Shown: positions 27,440 through 35,238 of the stretch, piece by piece
How the letters are laid out: each line of letters starts with the position of its first letter
How positions within the stretch are numbered: position 1 is the first letter of the stretch
Source: DATLFA01 sp039915945
GTDB lineage: Bacteria > Actinomycetota > Acidimicrobiia > Acidimicrobiales > WLNW01
DNA length: 64,000 bases
NCBI GenBank assembly: GCA_039915945.1
Contig: JBDSMH010000019.1
Coordinates: 86,408-150,407 of the forward strand
Direction: 5' to 3'
Notes under the pieces: model-generated
Database searches by the model: none
Told to the model about the DNA's origin: nothing
The model's input: the letters and a program-made list of their open reading frames with translations, nothing else
Position numbers and translations under genes: made by a program

Positions 27440-27903
27440 TCGAAGAACTCCGCGACGGTGAGCCATTGCCGAACCGCGACGTCGCCGTCGGTGTCGGTCA
27501 ACTCGTACTCGATCTGGTGGAACTCGCGCACGCGCTTGGTGGGCGGCAGCGCCGGCGGCATCCGTCGCACTCGCACGGTGAATGCCTGCCCGGCCTCGAC
27601 CGGCTTGAGGTACTCGGTACGGATGCCGGTGACGACGGAGTTGAAACCCTCGGGCAGTCCCGTCGCTTCGCGTGGCGGCTCACCCGCGCCCGCCCGCGTC
27701 GCCAGGAACAACTGGCCGTTGGCGACGACCACTCCTCGATAGCCCTCCGCGCGCGCCGATGCGTGATCGGTGTGCACCGGCGCCGTAACGCCCGTCAAGC
27801 GGGCGAACTCGGTCGCGAGAAACGGATCGATCGTGCCCGTGCCGGCGAATCGCACCGGTGGCCGCTCATCGGACACGTCGGTGCCGGCGTCATCGCTCAC
27901 CAT
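27436..27903 (-). CDS. MaoC family dehydratase
   Basis: A 155-residue MaoC hotdog protein. The hydratase motif LTGVTAPVHTDHASARAEGY (about 33-52) has the Asp/His pair, followed by GVVVANGQLFLATR. It is slightly divergent: the usual N-P-x-H is V-H-T-D. It likely hydrates or dehydrates an enoyl-CoA. In PaaZ an analogous MaoC domain hydrolyses an oxepin ring, a possibility here given the neighbouring oxygenase genes (inference). ATG 27903 follows GGGGGGACAG; the very long upstream frame is antisense to the PaaA-like gene and is rejected. Confidence 0.83.
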   Translation of the reverse strand: MVSDDAGTDVSDERPPVRFAGTGTIDPFLATEFARLTGVTAPVHTDHASARAEGYRGVVVANGQLFLATRAGAGEPPREATGLPEGFNSVVTGIRTEYLKPVEAGQAFTVRVRRMPPALPPTKRVREFHQIEYELTDTDGDVAVRQWLTVAEFFE

Positions 27904-27956
27904 CTGTCCCCCCACTCCCTGTCTCGCTCGGTGTCGTGAATCGTCTCGTTGGGCGA

Positions 27957-28721
27957 TTATGCATACTTTCGCGGCACACTCGCCGGATCGGGCTGCGCGA
28001 TGCCGAGCCGGTCGAAGAACGGTGCGATGTGCACGAGGTACTCCTGGCGCAACTCCTCGTTGCTCTTCGTCTTCAACCCGAACTCGATGTACTTCCACTG
28101 CCGGGTGCCCGACCGGGTGCCGAACATGTCGAGCGCGTAGCCATACCACGTCGGTAGCCGCGCCTCGACCGCGGCGCGGCCCTCGTCGGTACGGCACAGC
28201 TCGACCAAATGCTGGAAGCCCATCGCGCAGTGACCGAACTCGTCCTTCGCGACGGCGACGCCGGCACGCGAGAGCGGCGCAAAGCTCGAAAGCTCGTAGT
28301 CGAGCAATTGGAACGCGCCGACGCGGTCGATGAAGTGGTTGAGCAACGCGAGGTCGACCCACTCGCGCACGCTGGAGGTGGCGTTGAGACCGTCGATGCT
28401 CGAGACGAAATCTTCACCGGGTATTTCGCCCATGGCTCGAACGACACCGTCGAACATCTTCTGATGGCGCATCTCATCGGCGAAGAACTCGACGATGCGA
28501 ACGCGCGATACGGGATCGGGTGCGAGCGCCACGTTCTTGGTCATGTCTCGCATCTGGTCGTAGCAGACCTTCACCGAGCCGATCTCGTTCGTCTCGCGCA
28601 AGAGCCGCAGCACGAGGCGCCGGAACTCTTCGGGCATCTCGTCGCGCGCTTCGAACTGCAGCGGCGCGTAGATGCGTTCGGGCTTCTCCCGCACATCGGT
28701 CACCAACGTTGTCACGACCAC
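27957..28721 (-). CDS. PaaA-like diiron oxygenase subunit
   Basis: A 254-residue ferritin-like four-helix protein related to PaaA, the catalytic subunit of phenylacetyl-CoA epoxidase. Two E-x-x-H motifs fit a diiron site: E83-MR-H86 in FFADEMRHQKMF and E161-FG-H164 in KDEFGHCAMGFQ. A further Glu (E46 in RETNEIGSV) lies on the first helix. It is shorter than PaaA (about 310). The partner at 28712 overlaps it by 10 bp, but no PaaB, PaaD or PaaE homologue is present; a small ferredoxin at 29432 may supply electrons instead. The probable reaction is O2-dependent epoxidation or hydroxylation of an acyl-CoA; the substrate is unknown. Confidence 0.82.
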   Translation of the reverse strand: MVVTTLVTDVREKPERIYAPLQFEARDEMPEEFRRLVLRLLRETNEIGSVKVCYDQMRDMTKNVALAPDPVSRVRIVEFFADEMRHQKMFDGVVRAMGEIPGEDFVSSIDGLNATSSVREWVDLALLNHFIDRVGAFQLLDYELSSFAPLSRAGVAVAKDEFGHCAMGFQHLVELCRTDEGRAAVEARLPTWYGYALDMFGTRSGTRQWKYIEFGLKTKSNEELRQEYLVHIAPFFDRLGIAQPDPASVPRKYA

Positions 28722-29422
28722 GCCTCCAGTCGAGTGGCTACGCGCGCGTCGGCCGCCGCCAACACCTGGTCCGCGTCGATCGGTGCGGCGATGCCTTCAC
28801 TCACCCATCGGTTGCTCGTCTCTTGCGCGACGACGATCTGCAGCACTTCAGCGCAGAGCGCGTGCCACTGTGCTCGCGCGTCGAGCACGTCGGCCCGTGG
28901 CAATTGGTCGAGTGCGACGACGTCACCGAGCGACAGCAGGCCCGTGGCCACCATGCCCCACTTCGCATTGGGGCCCAGACGAGAAGCGCGGATCAACGGC
29001 CCGTAGTTGGACTGCGCGCACTGCCGAATCATCGCGTGTCCGATGCTGTCGAGGTAGCACAACGAGAACACCAGGCCGAGCCATGAGTTCTCCGCCTCGG
29101 TGATACGCCCCAAGAGGTTGGTCCACGGACCGTCGACGTGATCGTCGGTCACCGAGATGCCGGCCGCCGCGGCGATGTTGCCGAATTCCCACACGTTGCG
29201 CTCGAGTTCGGCCCAGACGTTGGCCGTGCGCACCCACTGATCGAGGCTCGGTCCGTCCATCACGTGCTCGCCGTACATCTCACGTTGACCGACATTCCAT
29301 ACCGGCACGGACTGCGTGGTGAGCAACGCGGTCAACGCGGCGCGGTACGCCTCGGAAGGAGTGCTGTCGCGCTCGTACGCACTGGTCGCGCCCTGATGTT
29401 CTCGCGTCTTCGACGCCATCAC
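28712..29422 (-). CDS. PaaC-like structural subunit of the diiron oxygenase
   Basis: A 236-residue, all-helical, ferritin-like protein of the phenylacetate-oxygenase (PaaA/PaaC) superfamily. Iron-binding E-x-x-H motifs are absent: helices read AELERNVWEFGN and TEAENSWLGLVF without the His residues. This is the condition of PaaC, which folds like PaaA but binds no iron and stabilises it. It overlaps the PaaA-like gene by 10 bp, as expected for two subunits of one complex. The superfamily assignment rests on fold pattern and context, so it is less certain than that of its partner. Confidence 0.7.
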   Translation of the reverse strand: MMASKTREHQGATSAYERDSTPSEAYRAALTALLTTQSVPVWNVGQREMYGEHVMDGPSLDQWVRTANVWAELERNVWEFGNIAAAAGISVTDDHVDGPWTNLLGRITEAENSWLGLVFSLCYLDSIGHAMIRQCAQSNYGPLIRASRLGPNAKWGMVATGLLSLGDVVALDQLPRADVLDARAQWHALCAEVLQIVVAQETSNRWVSEGIAAPIDADQVLAAADARVATRLEAWS

Positions 29423-29431
29423 ACCCTCGCG

Positions 29432-29626
29432 TCAGCCGTCATCGACCATCAGCGCCTTGGCCGGGCACCGATAGACCGCATTACGGACACGGATGTGCAG
29501 GGACTCGTCGGGATCTTCGTCGATGACCCAGGCCATCGCGTTTTCGTCGACGTGGAACACCTCGGGCACGAGCCGTTCGCAGACGCCGTTGCCCCTGCAC
29601 CGAGTGGGTATCACGATAGGCCGCAT
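29432..29626 (-). CDS. small 3Fe-4S-type ferredoxin
   Basis: A 64-residue ferredoxin of the type that serves actinobacterial oxygenases. Three Cys are visible: C10 and C16 in TRCRGNGVCE and C54 in YRCPAKAL. Asn replaces the fourth ligand at position 13, which predicts a 3Fe-4S cluster. ATG 29626 follows GAGGAG at a short spacing; the longer upstream frame is not credible. As the first gene of the operon and just before the oxygenase-like subunits, it is probably their electron donor, taking the place of the PaaE reductase, with a ferredoxin reductase encoded elsewhere. Confidence 0.85.
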   Translation of the reverse strand: MRPIVIPTRCRGNGVCERLVPEVFHVDENAMAWVIDEDPDESLHIRVRNAVYRCPAKALMVDDG

Positions 29627-29837
29627 GCTCTCCTCATCGTAGGTGGTCGTAGGGTGCGACGACAGTCGTCGACATGAGTGAATTGTCCAGTGATCGGCGC
29701 TTCCCGTCAATCGTTCAAGTGGTCTAGCGACGAGCGCGACCCCAACCAAGCTTGAGATTTGGCGAAGATCCTTCCTTCGTCCATGGCCAACAAAATGACC
29801 TCGTTGTCACTTTGCGCGTGAATGCGGGGGATCTCGA

Positions 29838-30458
29838 CTAGCGCGCCTGCGCGCCCTTGGCCGGCGAACTCACGGCAACACCGGTGAGCAACACGTTGGC
29901 GTAGGCATCGCTGACGGCATCGATCGGATAACGCTTGTTCTCGCGGTACCACCCGGCCAACCCCCGGATGGAGTCGATGGCGAAGCTGTAGAGCAAGTAC
30001 GGATCGACGTCGGAGCGGAAATCGCCTTCGCTGACCGCTTTTCGGATGACGCGCAGCCACAACTTTTCGATGCTGCTCCAGCGATCGGAGAAATCACCGA
30101 TGTGGCGCAGACTCTCCCACTCGTTTGTGAACATGCGGGCAGCCGCGATGTGGCGATCGACGGCGAGTACGGCCGCGCGAAACATCGCCTCGAATTTGTC
30201 GATAGCTCGCGTCTGCTGGGCGAGGATCTCGTCCCACTTCGTCGTCAACTCGTCGAAGTACGCGGTGAAAATCTCTTCGACCATCACTTCTTTGGAATCG
30301 AAGTGGTGATAAAGGCTGCCCGACAAGATGCCGGCTTCGTCCGCGATCTCGCGGACGGTGGTGGCGGCCACACCCTTGCGAGCAAAGAGCTCGGCCGCGA
30401 CGTTGAGGATGGCTGTCCGGCGGTTCGGCTCGCCTACAGCTCGAACTCGCACCGACAC
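29838..30458 (-). CDS. TetR family regulator, KstR2-like
   Basis: A 206-residue TetR protein. The DNA-binding part has TTVREIADEAGILSGSLYHH followed by FDSKEVMVEEI, which as I recall is nearly the same as in mycobacterial KstR2 (DIADGAGILSGSLYHHF). The C-terminal ligand domain ends in a similar W-Y-R-E...V-L-L-T-G-V pattern. KstR2 represses lower steroid catabolism and is released by a steroid-derived CoA ester. The gene lies 211 bp upstream of, and in the same direction as, the ferredoxin-PaaA-like operon, the obvious target. I find no exact KstR2 box in the gap, so the recognised sequence may differ. Confidence 0.85.
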   Translation of the reverse strand: MSVRVRAVGEPNRRTAILNVAAELFARKGVAATTVREIADEAGILSGSLYHHFDSKEVMVEEIFTAYFDELTTKWDEILAQQTRAIDKFEAMFRAAVLAVDRHIAAARMFTNEWESLRHIGDFSDRWSSIEKLWLRVIRKAVSEGDFRSDVDPYLLYSFAIDSIRGLAGWYRENKRYPIDAVSDAYANVLLTGVAVSSPAKGAQAR

Positions 30459-30611
30459 GAACGAAGCATACCCCAGCCGCCCCGAACCCCGTTCTCAGCC
30501 GATCACTCGACCAAATTCCGAACAACCAAGCGACCGACCAAACTTAGGCAGCCGCCTCCTCCTTGGCAATGCAGGACTGCTGGGGAACACGTCACCGGTA
30601 GCTTCGCGGAG

Positions 30612-31637
30612 GTGACGACCTCCGCGCCGCGCACCCACGAACCGTGGCGGCGGGATGCGGCCGAAGTCGTCGCCGAGATGGGCAGCGACGCAGGTGTCGG
30701 ACTGAGTGCGATCGAGGCGTCCGCTCGTCTCGAGCAGTACGGGCGAAACGAACTCGACGCGGCCGACGCGGTGCCGGCGTGGCGCAAATTCGTCGCGCAA
30801 TTCGCCGACCCCCTCGCGCTCAAGTCCGCCGAGATCGGCATCGCGATGGGCATCACGGGAACCGACGTCACGAAGGAGGCCGCCGACATGATCCTTGCCG
30901 ACGACAACTTCGCAACGATCATCACCGCGGTCCGAGAAGGTCGCGCGATCTTCGCCAACATCCGCAAGTTCTTGCGCTTCTTGCTGTCGTCGAACATCGG
31001 CGAGGTGCTCACTATGTTCTTCGGCGTCGTGCTGGCCGGTGTGCTCGGGCTCGACGACACCGGTGAAGCGGTGGCGGTGCCACTTCTCGCCACGCAGATA
31101 CTGTGGATCAACTTGCTGAGCGACGTGGCGCCGGCACTCGCAATGGGTGTCGATCCTCCTTCCGACGATGTGATGCATCGGCCACCGCAGCGCCTCACCG
31201 ACCGCGTCATCGATCGCGAGATGTGGCTCGGCATCTTTTGGGTCGGAGCCGTCATGGCCGTGGTGACCTTGGCCGCGCTCGACCTGCGACTGCCGGGAGG
31301 AATAGTCGGCGGCTCGGGCAACATCGTCGAGGCCCGCACCATGGCCTTCACCACCCTCGTGCTCGCCCAGCTGTTCAATTGCTTCAACGCGCGCTCTGAC
31401 CGCACGAGCGCGTTCAAGCATCTGTTCACAAACCGACTTCTGTGGGGGGCAATCGCCCTTTCGCTCGTGCTGCAGATCGCGGTCGTACAACTTCCGTTCC
31501 TCAACGACGCGTTCGATACGGCGCCCCTCGACTTCGACGATTGGTTGCTCTGCGTCGGGTTGGCGAGCATCGTGTTGTGGGCTGACGAACCGAAGAAGTT
31601 GCTCGAACGCCGGCTGCGAGGCCGCGGTGCGCGATGA
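30612..31637 (+). CDS. P-type cation ATPase with its catalytic middle deleted in frame
   Basis: A 341-residue frame made of both ends of a Ca2+/cation-transporting P-type ATPase. Residues 1-72 are the N-terminal cation-ATPase domain (WRRDAAEVVAEMG, ARLEQYGRNELDAAD). At QFADPLA it joins directly to LKSAEIGIAMGITGTDVTKE, which normally follows GVNDAPA some 550 residues later, and the C-terminal transmembrane half follows. The actuator domain, the DKTGT phosphorylation site and most of the nucleotide domain are gone, so it cannot pump. GTG 30612 matches where homologues begin. It may be a decayed gene still in frame or a collapsed assembly. Its stop is adjacent to the DAC gene stop with no gap. 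Confidence 0.82.
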   Translation: MTTSAPRTHEPWRRDAAEVVAEMGSDAGVGLSAIEASARLEQYGRNELDAADAVPAWRKFVAQFADPLALKSAEIGIAMGITGTDVTKEAADMILADDNFATIITAVREGRAIFANIRKFLRFLLSSNIGEVLTMFFGVVLAGVLGLDDTGEAVAVPLLATQILWINLLSDVAPALAMGVDPPSDDVMHRPPQRLTDRVIDREMWLGIFWVGAVMAVVTLAALDLRLPGGIVGGSGNIVEARTMAFTTLVLAQLFNCFNARSDRTSAFKHLFTNRLLWGAIALSLVLQIAVVQLPFLNDAFDTAPLDFDDWLLCVGLASIVLWADEPKKLLERRLRGRGAR

Positions 31638-33023
31638 TCAAGAACGTCGCGACACCGCCGGCCGGCCCAGCAGCGTCGCCACCGCCGCACCGTTGCGAAA
31701 GATCATGATGTCGCCATCGACGGAGACCTTGAGGACGACCAGCGCGGTCTCCGACAGAGTCCTGGCGGCTGCGGTGCGGGCACCCTCGTGCTCGCTGTCG
31801 GCGCTGCTGACGATGGCGCCGTAGGCCAGCAAGCGCCCCTCGCGATCGAGCACGGTCGCGCCGTCGAGCATCGCGAGGCGCACGAGGGTGTGTTCGTCGA
31901 GATCTTCGGCGTCGATCAGATGATGCAAGCGCGTCTCGAACTCCATGGCCAGCGGATCGATGTCGTTGCGAAGGTCATAGCGGTCCTTGAGCGACACCAC
32001 CGTGTCGAGATCCGAACTCTTTTCGACGATGGCGAGAATGGCTCCCCGTGGCCGGGCCGAGATCATGAGTGCGGCTTGTGTCACGAGCGTTGCGACGGAT
32101 CCACCGCCGATCATGTTGGCGATACTCATGGAGAGCTCGAGCGGGAACGCGGTCCAGTGTTCACTGCGCCGCACGAGCAACGGCCGCCCGTCGATGAAAG
32201 TCCAGATGCTGCGGTCGGCGCGCAGGAAGAACCCGAGCCCGCCGAGCACTTGTGTCGCCGCCGCGACGAGCGAGCCGCTCTCGCCGAGATCGAGCGCGGT
32301 GACAGGAGGAGGTGCCGCCGTGGCGATGAGGTGCTCGAAGCGATGCCGCTGCAACTCGCGACGCGCGCGCCCAGAGGGATCGATGACGAGCAACGATTGC
32401 TGTCCGTCGAAGAGCAGCGGCGCTCGCTTTGCGGCACGGATATCGGCGGGATACGCGAACTCCAATCGCGGCGAATCGCGTAACACGTCGGCCACGATGA
32501 CACCGTGGGTGAGGTCGTGTGATTCGACGCGCGTACCGCTGAGCTCGATGAGGTATTCGATCGTCTCGCCGACGAGGTCGGGGCGCATCGCCGAAACGCG
32601 GTCGCGCAAGTACGCCGAGAGCACCTCTGTGGCAACCGTGTCGCGAACCGCGCGGCGCACCGCTGGCGTCACCGGCACGAGGTTGTTGCTGTCGACATGA
32701 TTTCGTAGCTGCGTCGCCGCGCGAACGGCCGCCCGGGGCAACTCGTCGAGAAGATCCGCGAGACTCGTTCGCTCGTCGGTACCTACGAGGTGCGCAATGC
32801 GCTTCCCGAGGGTGACCACGACGGTCAGGTCCCACCCTGTAGGGCCGTCGCCGGTGGCCGACGCCTGCGCTCGCTCTGTCTGGGTCGCAAGCGGCGCCGT
32901 GCCGGTCGGCGAATAGAACAGCTCAACTGTCGCGCCGCCGACGATGTCGAGCACCGCATCCGCCGCGGCGTCCGCGACCGGGTCGGGGGGCGGCTCACCG
33001 ATCGACGCTCGCCGCAGGACCAC
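31638..33023 (-). CDS. DAC (DisA_N) domain protein, putative diadenylate cyclase with altered RHR motif
   Basis: A protein of about 461 residues whose C-terminal part is a diadenylate cyclase (DAC) domain. The DGA motif is at about 387-389 (LDGATVLDREGRLLAYGA), followed 25 residues later by GARTAAART, where cyclases have G-x-R-H-R/A. The His is Thr here, so catalysis is doubtful. Residues 1-330 are an undefined sensor-like region rich in beta/alpha segments with no membrane helices. DAC enzymes make c-di-AMP, which controls K+ and osmolyte transport. The start (GTG 33023) is weak and the N-terminus may have been lost, because an HNH remnant begins 100 bp away. Convergent with the ATPase remnant. 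Confidence 0.75.
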   Translation of the reverse strand: MVLRRASIGEPPPDPVADAAADAVLDIVGGATVELFYSPTGTAPLATQTERAQASATGDGPTGWDLTVVVTLGKRIAHLVGTDERTSLADLLDELPRAAVRAATQLRNHVDSNNLVPVTPAVRRAVRDTVATEVLSAYLRDRVSAMRPDLVGETIEYLIELSGTRVESHDLTHGVIVADVLRDSPRLEFAYPADIRAAKRAPLLFDGQQSLLVIDPSGRARRELQRHRFEHLIATAAPPPVTALDLGESGSLVAAATQVLGGLGFFLRADRSIWTFIDGRPLLVRRSEHWTAFPLELSMSIANMIGGGSVATLVTQAALMISARPRGAILAIVEKSSDLDTVVSLKDRYDLRNDIDPLAMEFETRLHHLIDAEDLDEHTLVRLAMLDGATVLDREGRLLAYGAIVSSADSEHEGARTAAARTLSETALVVLKVSVDGDIMIFRNGAAVATLLGRPAVSRRS

Positions 33024-33125
33024 ACACCATGTTGTCCAAGATGTCCGCCGCGAGCAACCGCAGCGCCGCTGGGCGATCCCGATCCTGCTGGATATGGTTG
33101 ATTTTGTTGGTATTTCGTTTGCGGT

Positions 33126-33630
33126 GTGCCGAAGAAACGCAACTGGCCGCAGCTCATCGGGGTGAACACCACCGACGACATGGCGAACCGCGCCGGAGCG
33201 CAGCTGCTCGACGGGCCGCGTATCGACCACCAGGCCTACGAAGCCCTCTCCTGCACCGCACAACTACTGAGGCTGCTGCTCGACGAACACGGCGCCATCC
33301 GCCGCTACGAACTGATGCCCGCCACCGTCACCGACGCACTGTTCGGGGCGATCGCCGCGCGTGATCAACACTGCCGCTGGCCCGGTTGCCACAAGAAATC
33401 GATCCACTGCGACATCCACCACTGGCACCACCGAGAAAACGGCGGACCGAACACTCCCTGCAACTGCTGCCTGTTATGCAAATACCACCACCATGGAACC
33501 CGACGGCACACTCATCGGCCACGTCACCCGCGAACCCCCGTACCACATGTTCGTTCCCGCGGCGCAGCCGCCACCCCGTTGCGGCGGAGCCGCACAAGAA
33601 CGACAACCCGGATTCAAATGGGCGGCGTGA
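33126..33630 (+). pseudogene. remnant of a DUF222/13E12-type HNH endonuclease
   Basis: The fragment retains the HNH nuclease end of the actinobacterial DUF222-HNH family: ARDQHCRWPGCHKKSIHCDI, then HHWHHRENGGPNTPCNCCLL and CKYHHH. The DUF222 N-terminal two thirds are missing, and after CKYHHH (about 33490) the reading frame changes to MEPDGTLIGHVTREPPY, with some 15 expected residues lost at the switch. These multicopy genes behave like mobile elements. It lies between the DAC and dioxygenase genes and may have been inserted there before decaying. Confidence 0.75.
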
Positions 33631-33720
33631 ACGCGAGCGCGACCGAGAACGCGTGGACCTGCGCTCGCACTCCCTCACTTTCAGCGCAACGTGCGACACT
33701 GTGGCGCGGAGGAGGGGCGT

Positions 33721-34533
33721 ATGGAGATCGTGAAACTGAACGGTGCTCTGGCGGCCGGCGTCACCGGTATCGACTGGGACGCCGGTCCGGATGCCGACGA
33801 CTTCGACCAGATCGAGGCGGCGCTCATGGACCACGGCGTGCTCGCGGTCGCGGCCGCCAAAATGCGTCCGGAACAACACGTTGCGCTCGCCGCGCATTTC
33901 GGCGAACTCGAGCATCACGAGTTCTTCGAGAATCAGGGTCCGGGGTTCGAGCACATCACGGTCCTCGACTCTGCTCGGGGCGATCGTTCGTCGATGTGGC
34001 ACATCGACGAACACTTCCTCGAAAAGCCTCCGATCATCACGATGACGCGGGCAATCCAGCTGCCGTCATGGGGCGGTGACACTTCGTTCATCAGCCTCCA
34101 CCAAGCCTTCGACACGTTGTCGTCACGCATGCAGCACTACCTCGATGGACTCTTCGCCGTACACGACCTCGCCCGCATCGCTGAGATGCGTTGGCAGGGC
34201 GGCACGGGCAGCGGTGACCAACTCGCCGAGCCCTTGCTCGCGCACAAGCACGCGACGCATCCGGTCGCGTCCGTGCACCCGATCAACGGTCGCCGCGCGC
34301 TCAACGTGTCCCCCACCTACACCCGCTTCATCGAGGGATTGCCGTCCGGCGAGAGCAAAGCGATCCTCGACTATCTGTATCTCCACATGCAGCGCCCCGA
34401 GCTTGCCTACCGTCACCGTTGGGCGCACGGCGACTTGCTCATCTGGGACAACCGTAGTGTCATGCACCATGCCGCCGCCGACTACACCGATCGTCGAGTG
34501 ATGCACCGCATCTCCGTCATCGGAGGGCTGTAA
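33721..34533 (+). CDS. TauD/TfdA-family Fe(II)/2-oxoglutarate dioxygenase
   Basis: A 270-residue alpha-ketoglutarate-dependent oxygenase. The iron ligands are H94 and D96 in SMWHIDEHF and H249 in WDNRSVMHHAA, with R263 in RRVMHRISVIG as the 2-oxoglutarate-binding Arg. It hydroxylates an unactivated carbon, often next to a sulfonate, ether or carboxylate, leading to cleavage. GGAGGAGGGGCGT directly precedes ATG 33721. Thirty bp downstream is a KstR-like regulator, whose apparent operator overlaps this gene's stop codon. Whether it belongs to the same regulon or is only adjacent cannot be told. Confidence 0.91.
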   Translation: MEIVKLNGALAAGVTGIDWDAGPDADDFDQIEAALMDHGVLAVAAAKMRPEQHVALAAHFGELEHHEFFENQGPGFEHITVLDSARGDRSSMWHIDEHFLEKPPIITMTRAIQLPSWGGDTSFISLHQAFDTLSSRMQHYLDGLFAVHDLARIAEMRWQGGTGSGDQLAEPLLAHKHATHPVASVHPINGRRALNVSPTYTRFIEGLPSGESKAILDYLYLHMQRPELAYRHRWAHGDLLIWDNRSVMHHAAADYTDRRVMHRISVIGGL

Positions 34534-34542
34534 CGGGTTGAA
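34529..34542. promoter_or_regulatory. KstR-type operator TNNAACNNGTTNNA before the TetR gene
   Basis: TGTAACGGGTTGAA matches the published mycobacterial KstR box TNNAACNNGTTNNA at all eight fixed positions. It lies 21 bp before the ATG of a KstR-like TetR gene and covers the stop of the dioxygenase gene. By base composition I estimate roughly 0.1 chance matches in this window, so autoregulation is likely. Confidence 0.62.
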
Positions 34543-34563
34543 GACAGCGCTACTCTCACCGAG

Positions 34564-35232
34564 ATGACTCTCGTCGATTCGGATGACGCGCTTGCCGCCC
34601 GTCGGGCCGACCCCCGCTACCAACGGTTGATGAAAGCGACACGCGTGGCGGCCCGCAACGGTTACGACGCCGTATCGATGCGCGACCTCGCGGAAACATG
34701 CCGGTTGTCGATGACCACGATCTACCAATTCTGTCGCTCCAAAGATCACCTCATCGCCGAAGCCCACCTATCCAACATGGAGGAGTTTCGCAAACGGATC
34801 TCGGCGCGCCCTCCTCGGGGCGCAACTGCCGAAGCGCGCGTGTCGAGTGTCATGCGTTCATTCGCAAAGGCGCTCGATGACGAGGCGCTCTCCCGCACGC
34901 TCATGCGTGCCATGTACTCACTCGACCCCGAAGTCGGCGCCGCGCAATCATCGGTGAACGGCGTGTACACCAGCATGCTCGACGCCGCTATCGGCGACGA
35001 CGCCATCGGAAATCGTGAAGCGGTGATCACCACCCTCGGCCACGTGGTCGACAGCGTGATTCTCGGCTGGCTCACCAGGGGTCACGACACGACGTGGGTA
35101 CGCGGCGAACTCGAAGCCGCGGTGCACGTTCTGTTCAGGGGCACCGCCACCGCGGGGCCCACGCCCGCCGGGCCCACCACAACGAGAGCCAAGCACGCTC
35201 CCGTACGACGTCCCGGCGCTCGCCGCGCCTGA
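34564..35232 (+). CDS. TetR family regulator, KstR-like
   Basis: A 222-residue TetR repressor. The helix-turn-helix region ARNGYDAVSMRDLAETCRLS, then MTTIYQFCRSKDHLIAEA, resembles KstR (GGYEAVQMRAVADRADV, then GTLYRYFPSKVHLL). The ligand domain has the KstR-like LSRTLMRAMYSLDPEVGAAQ and VVDSVILGWLTRG. A disordered Pro/Thr/Arg tail ends it. KstR represses upper cholesterol catabolism and is released by a steroid-CoA thioester. A perfect KstR box precedes the gene and a one-mismatch box lies in the divergent promoter at 39002. It probably controls the convergent operon 38944-35239 and the SDR at 39024. Confidence 0.86.
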   Translation: MTLVDSDDALAARRADPRYQRLMKATRVAARNGYDAVSMRDLAETCRLSMTTIYQFCRSKDHLIAEAHLSNMEEFRKRISARPPRGATAEARVSSVMRSFAKALDDEALSRTLMRAMYSLDPEVGAAQSSVNGVYTSMLDAAIGDDAIGNREAVITTLGHVVDSVILGWLTRGHDTTWVRGELEAAVHVLFRGTATAGPTPAGPTTTRAKHAPVRRPGARRA

Positions 35233-35238
35233 AGCACG

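Noticed and set aside
29747..29754. CAAGCTTG palindrome before the oxygenase operon, considered as a KstR2 box
   Set aside because: The known box is CAAGNNCTTG with a 2-bp spacer and flanking A/T; here the spacer is missing.
33024..33263. N-terminal extension of the DAC protein to 33263
   Set aside because: The added residues are antisense to the HNH remnant and not protein-like, so the start is placed at GTG 33023 with low certainty.
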